Shown here piece after piece: positions 57,027 to 64,000 of a stretch of 64,000 nt of DNA. Each line of letters opens with the position of its first letter. Position 1 is the first letter of the stretch. Position numbers and translations under genes: made by a program. The notes beneath the pieces are model-generated. The model was not told the DNA's origin, made no database searches, and saw only the letters and a list, made by a program, of their open reading frames with translations. Source of the stretch: an uncultured Flavobacteriaceae bacterium (GTDB taxonomy: Bacteria; Bacteroidota; Bacteroidia; Flavobacteriales; Flavobacteriaceae); contig CALGLR010000001.1 in the NCBI GenBank assembly GCA_937959395.1, positions 1 through 64,000 of the forward strand, in the 5' to 3' direction.

Positions 57027-57162
57027 GTTATCACGAAAGGCAGAGGGATTAGACCCGTTGAAGCCTTAGCAACCCTCATGTTCCCGCGTAGGCGGGAATC
57101 TCAATAAATGAGAAGGTGCTACATTCTACTAGTTTTTAGTATTTAAATTCTAGACAGATAAC
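57027..57162 (+). ncRNA. SAM-I type riboswitch upstream of split metH, with a hairpin insert
   Basis: P1 arms GTTATC (57027-57032) and GATAAC (57157-57162); core AGAGGGATTAGACC, GTTGAAGCCTTAGCAACCC and AGGTGCTACATTC as in the metY riboswitch. Between GCAACC and AGGTGC an added palindrome TTCCCGCGTAGGCGGGAA (57081-57098) sits on an extended CTCAT/ATGAG stem. No clear terminator before the next ATG (52 nt). Confidence 0.88.
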
Positions 57163-57214
57163 CCGAGTAAATTTCTCTTACTTTCCTGATGACATACTGA
57201 TAAAATTATCAAAC

Positions 57215-58219
57215 ATGTCAAAAATTTATCAAGCATTACAAGAACGAATATTAGTACTAGATGGCGCTATGGGAACCATGCTTCAGCAGTATAATTTTTC
57301 TGAAGCCGATTTTCGAGGCGATCGTTTTAAAGAGTATCCTTCTTCATTAAAAGGTAATAATGATTTATTATCATTGACCCAGCCAAAAGCTATTGCAGAA
57401 ATACACCAGAAATATTTTGAAGCTGGAGCAGATATTGTAGAAACCAATACGTTTTCTGGAACTACAATCGCTATGGCCGATTATAATATGGAAAACCTGG
57501 TTTACGAGCTTAATTACGAATCTGCAAAGATTGCCAAGCAAGTCGCTAATGAGTTTAATTTGAAAGAACCAAACAAGCCTCGTTTTGTCGCAGGTAGTAT
57601 TGGACCAACTAATAGAACGGCAAGTATGTCTCCAGATGTAAACGATCCTGGATATAGAGCGGTTACATTTAATGAACTACGAATCGCTTATAAAGAACAA
57701 GTCGAAGCATTAATAGATGGAGGAGCAGACCTTTTATTGGTAGAAACCGTTTTTGATACTCTAAATGCAAAAGCAGCTTTGTTTGCTATAGAAGAAGTTA
57801 AAGAAGAGAAAAAGGTAGATATTCCTATAATGCTAAGTGGAACGATTACGGATGCCAGTGGGAGAACACTATCTGGTCAAACAGCAGAAGCTTTTCTAAT
57901 ATCGGTATCACATATTCCTTTATTATCAGTTGGGTTTAATTGCGCCTTGGGAGCAAATTTATTGCAACCGCACTTAGAAGCGATTGCTTCTAAAACCCAT
58001 TTTGCAATCTCTGCACATCCAAATGCAGGTTTGCCTAATGCTTTTGGAGAGTATGACGAATCACCGGAAGAAATGGGAGCTCAAATAGAAGAGTATCTTA
58101 AAAAAGACCTTATTAATATTATAGGCGGTTGTTGTGGTACGACACCAGAACATATTAAAGTGATTTCAGATATTGCTTCAAAGTATGAACCTAGACCAAT
58201 TAAAGAATTAGCATTATAA
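57215..58219 (+). CDS. metH1: Methionine synthase, homocysteine-binding part (split MetH)
   Basis: 334 aa. Homocysteine S-methyltransferase barrel: [31 protein letters not shown] and the zinc site, with Cys in [10 protein letters not shown] and the Cys pair in [15 protein letters not shown]. Corresponds to the first module of MetH; the remaining modules are encoded 11 nt downstream. Confidence 0.93.
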   Translation: MSKIYQALQERILVLDGAMGTMLQQYNFSEADFRGDRFKEYPSSLKGNNDLLSLTQPKAIAEIHQKYFEAGADIVETNTFSGTTIAMADYNMENLVYELNYESAKIAKQVANEFNLKEPNKPRFVAGSIGPTNRTASMSPDVNDPGYRAVTFNELRIAYKEQVEALIDGGADLLLVETVFDTLNAKAALFAIEEVKEEKKVDIPIMLSGTITDASGRTLSGQTAEAFLISVSHIPLLSVGFNCALGANLLQPHLEAIASKTHFAISAHPNAGLPNAFGEYDESPEEMGAQIEEYLKKDLINIIGGCCGTTPEHIKVISDIASKYEPRPIKELAL

Positions 58220-58230
58220 TTTTAAAAGGT

Positions 58231-60966
58231 ATGATTATGAGTAATGAAAAAGAGAAAAATCATAATATAATAAAAGCCTCTACAGATAGGGGAGAGGTTG
58301 GAGTGGGGAAAAAGTATTTACACCTTTCAGGATTAGAGCCTTTAGTTTTAAATGCCGATAGTAATTTTATTAATGTAGGAGAGCGAACTAATGTTGCTGG
58401 ATCCCGAAAATTTTTACGATTAATAAAAGAAAAAAAATTTGATGAAGCCTTGGATGTTGCAAGACACCAAGTAGATGGTGGTGCCCAGATTATAGATATT
58501 AATATGGACGATGGTCTTATTGATGGAAAAGAAGCGATGGTACGATTTCTAAATCTTATTGCTGCTGAACCTGATATTTGTCGCGTTCCTATAATGATCG
58601 ATAGTTCTAAATGGGAAATTATAGAAGCTGGACTGCAAGTTGTTCAAGGGAAAAGTGTCGTTAACTCAATTTCCTTAAAAGAAGGCGAAGAAAAATTTAT
58701 TTGGGAAGCGAAACAAATAAAACGTTATGGTGCTGCGGTAATTATAATGGCTTTCGATGAGGTTGGTCAAGCCGATAATTATGAAAGACGAATAGAAATC
58801 GCAGAACGGTCTTATCGTGTTTTGGTTGATAAAGTAGGTTTTGCTTCAGAAGATATTATCTTCGATTTGAACATTTTTCCTGTAGCAACAGGAATGGAAG
58901 AACATAGAAGAAATGCTATCGATTTTATTGAAGCAACCAGATGGGTAAGAGAGAATTTACCAAATGTGAGTGTAAGCGGTGGGGTAAGTAATGTGTCTTT
59001 TTCTTTTCGGGGAAACGATGGGGTTCGTGAGGCGATGCATTCTGTGTTTTTATACCATGCGATCCAAGCGGGTATGAATATAGGAATTGTTAATCCCGCA
59101 CTTTTAGAAGTGTATGATGATATTCCAAAAGATTTATTAGAGCATGTTGAAGATGTTATTTTAGACCGAAGAGAAGATGCTACCGAACGTTTATTAGATT
59201 TTGCTGAAACCGTAAAAGGATCGAAAGTTGAAAAAAAAGCCGATTTATCTTGGCGAGAAAAGGAGCTCCAAGGCCGTATTACTCATGGTTTAGTAAAGGG
59301 GATTGATGCGTTTATTGTTGAAGATGTAGAAGAAGCAAGACAGCATGCCGAAAAACCTATAGAAGTTATAGAAGGCCATTTAATGATTGGGATGAATGTC
59401 GTTGGTGATTTATTTGGGGCTGGAAAAATGTTTTTACCCCAAGTGGTGAAATCGGCTAGAGTCATGAAAAAAGCCGTAGCGTATTTAAATCCTTTTATCG
59501 AAGCAGAAAAAGGTGAAAAACAAAAAGCTTTAGGTAAAATATTAATGGCCACGGTAAAAGGAGATGTTCATGATATTGGTAAGAATATAGTTAGTGTTGT
59601 TTTGGGGTGTAACAATTACGAGATTGTAGATTTAGGAGTTATGGTGCCGCCAGAAAAAATTATAGCAGCGGCAAAGGAACAAAATGTAGATGTTATAGGT
59701 TTATCAGGATTGATTACGCCATCTTTAGATGAAATGGTGTACCTGGCAAAAGAGATGGAACGCCAAAACTTCACGGTACCTTTATTAATTGGTGGCGCAA
59801 CAACATCGAAAGCCCATACTGCCGTAAAAATAAATCCAGAATATAAAAATGCAGTAGTTCATGTTAATGATGCCTCCAGAGCCGTTACCGTAGTTGGAGA
59901 TTTATTAAACAAGAAAACGGCCCATGCTTATGTTGCAAAATTGAAAAAAGATTACGATGAGTTTAAAGAGAAGTTTTTAAAACGAGGTAAAGAAAAATCA
60001 TACATTTCTATAGCAGAAGCTAGACGCAAAAAGTATAAAATCGATTGGAAAGAAACTAAAATAACAAAACCGAAATCTCTAGGAGTTCAAGTTTTAAAAC
60101 AATTAAGTTTAAAAGATTTACTCCTTTTTATAGATTGGAGACCTTTTTTTAGTTCTTGGGATTTACACGGTAAATATCCTGAAATTTTAACTGACGAAGT
60201 AGTCGGGGAACAAGCCCAACAATTATATGACGATGCGCAGGAGATGATTAAAATTATAATCGCAAAACAATTATTAAAACCCAAAGCAGTTTTTGGTTTA
60301 TTTGAAGCCAATAGTAATAAAGATGACGACATTTCCATTCTAAAAAAAGGAGAAGAAATAGCCGTTTTTAGAACATTAAGACAGCAATTAAAGAAAAGAG
60401 AAGGTATTCCGAATATTGCGTTATCTGATTTTGTTGCGCCTAAAGAAACAGGAACTGAAGATTATATGGGGACGTTTTGTGTTTCTATTTTTGGAGCTCA
60501 GGAATTAGCAACCCATTATAAAAATAAAGAAGACGATTACAACGCAATTATGGTACAAGCCATTGCCGATCGTTTCGCTGAAGCTTTTGCAGAATATTTA
60601 CATAAAGAAGTAAGAACAAAACATTGGGGATACGATAGTAATGAAACACTTTCTAATGAAGAATTAATAAAAGAAACTTACAGAGGTATTCGTCCAGCTC
60701 CAGGATACCCCGCTTGTCCAGATCATTTAGAAAAAGAAACGATTTGGCAATTACTAAATGTTGAACAAGAAATAGGAGTGACCTTAACCGAAAGTTTAGC
60801 CATGTGGCCAGCAGCTTCTGTCTCTGGGTATTATTTCGGAAATCAAGAAGCAAAATATTTTGGCTTAGGAAAAATAACAGACGATCAAGTGCAAGATTAT
60901 GCCAATCGAAAAAATATTTCAATTGAAAAAGCCAGAAAGTGGTTGCATCCTAATTTGGCTGTATAA
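58231..60966 (+). CDS. metH2: Methionine synthase, folate/B12/activation part (split MetH)
   Basis: 911 aa from ATG 58231 (an ATG at 58237 is also possible). Modules in order: pterin-binding barrel ([16 protein letters not shown]), B12 cap and B12-binding domain with [16 protein letters not shown] (His ligand) and [14 protein letters not shown], then the SAM-activation domain ([15 protein letters not shown]). Together with the preceding gene it gives a complete cobalamin-dependent methionine synthase. Confidence 0.95.
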   Translation: MIMSNEKEKNHNIIKASTDRGEVGVGKKYLHLSGLEPLVLNADSNFINVGERTNVAGSRKFLRLIKEKKFDEALDVARHQVDGGAQIIDINMDDGLIDGKEAMVRFLNLIAAEPDICRVPIMIDSSKWEIIEAGLQVVQGKSVVNSISLKEGEEKFIWEAKQIKRYGAAVIIMAFDEVGQADNYERRIEIAERSYRVLVDKVGFASEDIIFDLNIFPVATGMEEHRRNAIDFIEATRWVRENLPNVSVSGGVSNVSFSFRGNDGVREAMHSVFLYHAIQAGMNIGIVNPALLEVYDDIPKDLLEHVEDVILDRREDATERLLDFAETVKGSKVEKKADLSWREKELQGRITHGLVKGIDAFIVEDVEEARQHAEKPIEVIEGHLMIGMNVVGDLFGAGKMFLPQVVKSARVMKKAVAYLNPFIEAEKGEKQKALGKILMATVKGDVHDIGKNIVSVVLGCNNYEIVDLGVMVPPEKIIAAAKEQNVDVIGLSGLITPSLDEMVYLAKEMERQNFTVPLLIGGATTSKAHTAVKINPEYKNAVVHVNDASRAVTVVGDLLNKKTAHAYVAKLKKDYDEFKEKFLKRGKEKSYISIAEARRKKYKIDWKETKITKPKSLGVQVLKQLSLKDLLLFIDWRPFFSSWDLHGKYPEILTDEVVGEQAQQLYDDAQEMIKIIIAKQLLKPKAVFGLFEANSNKDDDISILKKGEEIAVFRTLRQQLKKREGIPNIALSDFVAPKETGTEDYMGTFCVSIFGAQELATHYKNKEDDYNAIMVQAIADRFAEAFAEYLHKEVRTKHWGYDSNETLSNEELIKETYRGIRPAPGYPACPDHLEKETIWQLLNVEQEIGVTLTESLAMWPAASVSGYYFGNQEAKYFGLGKITDDQVQDYANRKNISIEKARKWLHPNLAV

Positions 60967-60976
60967 TAAATGGTAT

Positions 60977-61064
60977 TGCGTTAGCGATAGAAACGGCATC
61001 CTTTTGTTTTTTAATACTATAAAAACAAAAGATATAGTGGATAGCGCGACCCTTGGGTAACGCA
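60977..61064 (+). ncRNA. Structured element after metH (candidate RNA)
   Basis: Outer 7 bp stem TGCGTTA / TAACGCA, an inner hairpin CTTTTGTTTTTT / AAAAACAAAAG, and sequence blocks GCGATAGAAACGGCATCC and GGATAGCGCGACCC between. I recall very similar blocks in many flavobacterial genomes, but I cannot name a family with certainty. Confidence 0.45.
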
Positions 61065-61102
61065 CAAAAAAAAGTATAAAAAAAACAGTAATTTAAAAGA
61101 TA

Positions 61103-61116
61103 CCTGCTTTCGCAGG
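61103..61116 (+). repeat. Hairpin before the metF start
   Basis: CCTGC-TTTC-GCAGG, ending 6 nt before ATG 61123 and preceded by ATTTAAAAGATA. Same geometry as at argG. Confidence 0.65.
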
Positions 61117-61122
61117 CACAAG

Positions 61123-62079
61123 ATGAAAGTAATAGATCATATAAAAAACGCAAACGGAAAGACACAGTTCTCATTCGAGATTTTGCCGCCTTTAAAAGGA
61201 CAACATATCACTTCTATTTTTAATAATATAGATCCCTTAATGGAGTTTAAACCTCCTTTTATTGATGTTACGTATCATAGAGAAGAATATGTTTATAAAG
61301 ACTTAGGAGATGGTTTGTTAAAAAAACAAGTGGTTAAAAAAAGACCAGGAACCGTTGGGATTTGTGCAGCAATTCAAAATAAATACCAAGTTGATGCGAT
61401 ACCTCATATTTTATGTGGCGGATTTACAAAAGAAGATACCGAGAATTTTTTAATCGATCTCGATTTTTTAGGTATTGATAATGTGATGGCACTTAGAGGG
61501 GATGCAGTAAAAACAGAAACCTATTTTAAACCAGAAAAAGAAGGACATCACTACGCTAATGATTTAGTTGCTCAAATCGAAGATTTAAATAATGGAATTT
61601 ATCTTGATGATGAATTAAAAAATACGTCTGCTACTAATTTTTGTACAGGAGTTGCTGGTTATCCTGAAAAACATATGGAAGCGCCAAGTATTGATAGCGA
61701 CATCCATTTCTTGAAAAAGAAAATAAAAAATGGAGCAGAATACATCGTCACGCAAATGTTTTTTGATAATAAAAAGTATTTCGACTTTGTAAAAAAATGT
61801 AGAGCCGAAGGGATTACTGTTCCTATAATACCTGGATTAAAACCTATAGCTACTAAAAAACAATTAAATATTATTCCACATCGGTTTCATGTAGATCTTC
61901 CTGAAGCATTAATCAAGGAAATCGTAAAATGTAAAAATAATGAGCAAATAAGAACGGTAGGTGTAGAATGGTGTATCACGCAATCTAAAGAACTTCAAAA
62001 ATCAGGCATTCCCATGCTTCATTACTACTCAATGGGTAAGAGTGACAATATAAAAGCAATTGCATCTCAAATTTTTTAA
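61123..62079 (+). CDS. metF: Methylenetetrahydrofolate reductase
   Basis: 318 aa FAD barrel. FSFEILPPLKGQHITSIF at the N-terminus, FIDVTYHREEYV, LALRGD-type MALRGDAVKTE, and YIVTQMFFDNKKYFDFVKK. Provides methyl-THF to the split MetH encoded upstream. Confidence 0.95.
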   Translation: MKVIDHIKNANGKTQFSFEILPPLKGQHITSIFNNIDPLMEFKPPFIDVTYHREEYVYKDLGDGLLKKQVVKKRPGTVGICAAIQNKYQVDAIPHILCGGFTKEDTENFLIDLDFLGIDNVMALRGDAVKTETYFKPEKEGHHYANDLVAQIEDLNNGIYLDDELKNTSATNFCTGVAGYPEKHMEAPSIDSDIHFLKKKIKNGAEYIVTQMFFDNKKYFDFVKKCRAEGITVPIIPGLKPIATKKQLNIIPHRFHVDLPEALIKEIVKCKNNEQIRTVGVEWCITQSKELQKSGIPMLHYYSMGKSDNIKAIASQIF

Positions 62080-62119
62080 TTAATTACATACATTTGTTTC
62101 CGAATTCGTTTAAATAGTA

Positions 62120-63208
62120 ATGAAGCAAAGTTTAGTATTTTTTTTTATTGTATTTAGTTGGTCTGTTATTGCTCAAGACCGTTTAGCATCCTATATTGAT
62201 GTTAATAATTTTAAAGGAAATATCGCGCTTCATAATCCAAGTATACTCCATTTAATACAAGGACACCCAAGTGGTGTTATTATTAGTTGGAATCAAAAAA
62301 CATTTGGAGAAAAAGATTGGCAACAATACTATAATTATCCAGATTATGGTGTGTCTTTTCTTTACCAAGACATGAAAAATGAAGTATTAGGAGATAATTA
62401 CAGTCTATTAGGTCATTATAATTTTTATTTATTAAACCGGAAATTAATATTTAGAGTAGGAACTGGAGTCACTTATAACACAAATCCTTATGATCGTGTA
62501 AAAAACCCTAGAAACATTGCTTATGGTTCACGTTTTTTAAGTAATACCTATGCCATGCTTAATTATAAAAAAGAACGTCTTTTCGATAGATTAGGATTTC
62601 AAGCAGGTGTATCACTAATACACTATTCTAACGCGAATGCAAAAGCCCCAAATACGAGTACGAATACAATAGCTCTTAATTTTGGTTTTACATATAATTT
62701 ACAGAAAGAAAATCCAGAATATATTAATACAGTTACAAGAGGAAAGTTTACAGAACCTATTAAGTTTAATTTTGCATTAAGATGGGGTTTAAACCAGAGT
62801 GATTTGGTAGGAAGTAAACAATTTTCACACTATATTTTATCTGCATATGCAGATAAACGCTTAAACCGTAAAAGTGCGATACAATTTGGAACCGATGTGT
62901 TTTTCTCAATGTTTTTGAAAGAATATATCAAATGGAGATCTATTGCTTTTGATGCTGAAGCGGATTTGGTAGATTCAGATTATAAACGAGTAGGGGTTTT
63001 TGTAGGTCATGAATTATTTATAAGTAAGCTATCTATAGTTACTCAAGCAGGTTATTACGCCTATTATCCTTATGATTTTGAAGGGAGAACCTATTTTAGA
63101 CTTGGGATGAAACGGTATTTTGCTAAAAAATGGTTTGCTACATTAACCTTAAAATCGCATGCTGCTAAAGCAGAATCGGGGGCATTAGGAATTGGAATAC
63201 GATTATAA
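62120..63208 (+). CDS. Acyloxyacyl hydrolase / PagL-like lipid A deacylase
   Basis: 362 aa with signal peptide ending FSWSVIAQ. Outer-membrane barrel with HYSNANAKAPN: His168 and Ser170 match the HxS catalytic pair of PagL-type lipid A 3-O-deacylases. The C-terminus ALGIGIRL is barrel-like. It is longer than proteobacterial PagL. Lies outside the methionine theme. Enzyme activity is inferred from the motif. Confidence 0.7.
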   Translation: MKQSLVFFFIVFSWSVIAQDRLASYIDVNNFKGNIALHNPSILHLIQGHPSGVIISWNQKTFGEKDWQQYYNYPDYGVSFLYQDMKNEVLGDNYSLLGHYNFYLLNRKLIFRVGTGVTYNTNPYDRVKNPRNIAYGSRFLSNTYAMLNYKKERLFDRLGFQAGVSLIHYSNANAKAPNTSTNTIALNFGFTYNLQKENPEYINTVTRGKFTEPIKFNFALRWGLNQSDLVGSKQFSHYILSAYADKRLNRKSAIQFGTDVFFSMFLKEYIKWRSIAFDAEADLVDSDYKRVGVFVGHELFISKLSIVTQAGYYAYYPYDFEGRTYFRLGMKRYFAKKWFATLTLKSHAAKAESGALGIGIRL

Positions 63209-63218
63209 TTGATATAAA

Positions 63219-63962
63219 ATGAAAAAAATAATATACCTATTAATAATCTTTAGTTTCTCATGTAGTAGTGAGAAAGCAAACGATTGTTTTCAAAACTCGG
63301 GAAAAATTATTCAGCAAGAAATAGCAGTTAGTTCCTTTAATGAGATTTTAGTAAATAGAGATGTTGAACTCATTTTAAAGGAAGGTTTAGAACATAAAGT
63401 TGTTGTTGAAACAGGAGAATACCTTTTAAATGATGTTGAAGCTAAGGTTGTATCAAATCGATTAGAGCTTACAGATAAAAATAACTGTAATTTTGTTAGA
63501 GATTATGGTTTAACGAAAGTTTATGTAACAGCTCCAGATATAAAAATAATAAGATGTTCTACACAATACCCAATTCGTTCACAAGGTGTTTTAAGTTATG
63601 AGAATTTAGATTTAATTTCGGAAGATTTTAATGAACCTGAAAGTCTTCCTTTAGGTGATTTTATCTTGCAGTTAAATACAACTAGCTTAAGAGTGGTTTC
63701 TAATAATTTATCTTCTTTTTTTATTTCAGGAAATGTTGATAATTTGGATGTCTTTTTTGCAGCGGGAAATGGTCGTTTTGAAGGGGGAGATTTGATTTCT
63801 GAAAAAGTAAGATTAAGGCATCGAGGAAGTAATGATATTATTGTAAACCCACAACAAGAATTAAAAGGTCGATTAGTAAGTACAGGTAATGTGGTTTCAA
63901 AAAATAGACCTTCTATAGTTGATGTGGAAGTTGCTTATACAGGAGAACTTATTTTTGAGTGA
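63219..63962 (+). CDS. DUF2807 (head GIN domain) lipoprotein
   Basis: 247 aa. Lipoprotein signal with lipobox Cys15 (FSFSCSS). The body matches the beta-helical DUF2807 pattern: VSSFNEILVNRDVELILKEG, then VYVTAPDIKIIRCST and repeated short strands. Envelope protein of unknown role, co-directional with the PagL-like gene 10 nt upstream. Confidence 0.82.
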   Translation: MKKIIYLLIIFSFSCSSEKANDCFQNSGKIIQQEIAVSSFNEILVNRDVELILKEGLEHKVVVETGEYLLNDVEAKVVSNRLELTDKNNCNFVRDYGLTKVYVTAPDIKIIRCSTQYPIRSQGVLSYENLDLISEDFNEPESLPLGDFILQLNTTSLRVVSNNLSSFFISGNVDNLDVFFAAGNGRFEGGDLISEKVRLRHRGSNDIIVNPQQELKGRLVSTGNVVSKNRPSIVDVEVAYTGELIFE

Positions 63963-63967
63963 AAATT

Positions 63968-63989
63968 AATTCCTTTGAAAAAAGGAATC
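63968..63989 (+). terminator. Possible terminator at the right end
   Basis: ATTCCTTT-GAA-AAAAGGAAT hairpin just after the DUF2807 stop. Few T follow, so it is weak. Confidence 0.4.
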
Positions 63990-64000
63990 TTATGGGCTTC

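Overview
The window is chromosomal DNA from a marine-type member of the Flavobacteriaceae (Bacteroidota). Supporting signs are the strong AT bias, a GH16 enzyme with a type IX secretion (T9SS) sorting domain, a GLPGLI protein paired with a TonB-receptor-like barrel, TTTG/TAnnTTTG promoters in place of Shine-Dalgarno signals, class II ketol-acid reductoisomerase, an N-acyl-ornithine arginine pathway, a split MetH and a sulfite reductase with a C-terminal helical domain. Most of it is one long amino-acid biosynthesis neighbourhood.

Layout. 1-5.5 kb: tail of an IS1595-type transposase, a secreted GH16 glycosidase, a decayed GLPGLI remnant, an intact GLPGLI gene and its barrel partner. 5.7-5.9 kb: an orphan RiPP (lanthipeptide-like) precursor gene too short for ordinary ORF calling. 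6.1-10.3 kb (minus strand): metK, then the porin-glnK-amt nitrogen-uptake operon, divergent from gltBD (10.8-16.8 kb). 17.4-24.9 kb: two tandem leader peptide/terminator units followed by ilvD-ilvB-ilvN-ilvC-ilvA. 25.1-35.0 kb: an arginine-rich leader peptide followed by a GNAT acyltransferase and argG-argC-proC-argD-argF'-argB-argE-argH. 35.1-39.5 kb (minus strand): leuA-leuC-leuD-leuB. 39.7-41.2 kb: a conserved helical-repeat protein. 41.3-46.7 kb: SAM riboswitch, metY, metX, hom, metZ and an Rrf2 regulator. 46.8-56.9 kb: a long sulfate-to-cysteine operon (DUF2061, cysH, cysD, cysN, sulfite reductase, cobA, siroheme synthase, ferredoxin reductase, ferredoxin, cysE, cysM). 57.0-62.1 kb: a second SAM riboswitch, split metH and metF. 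62.1-64 kb: a PagL-like outer-membrane deacylase and a DUF2807 lipoprotein.

The genes form a connected metabolic set. Ammonium uptake and GOGAT supply glutamate; glutamate feeds the arginine branch; IlvDBNC and Leu enzymes make branched-chain amino acids; sulfate is activated and reduced to sulfide, which CysM and MetY/MetZ use; split MetH with MetF makes methionine and MetK makes SAM, which feeds back on the two riboswitches. Control looks mostly RNA-based: tandem Ile/Val/Leu attenuators, a candidate Arg attenuator, two SAM riboswitches, plus one Rrf2-type operator.

The intergenic DNA is rich in repeats. There are four copies of a ~160 bp terminal-inverted-repeat element, a hairpin at fixed spacing before start codons, and several long inverted repeats. 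One palindrome lies inside a riboswitch arm. I saw no tRNA, rRNA, CRISPR array or complete insertion sequence.
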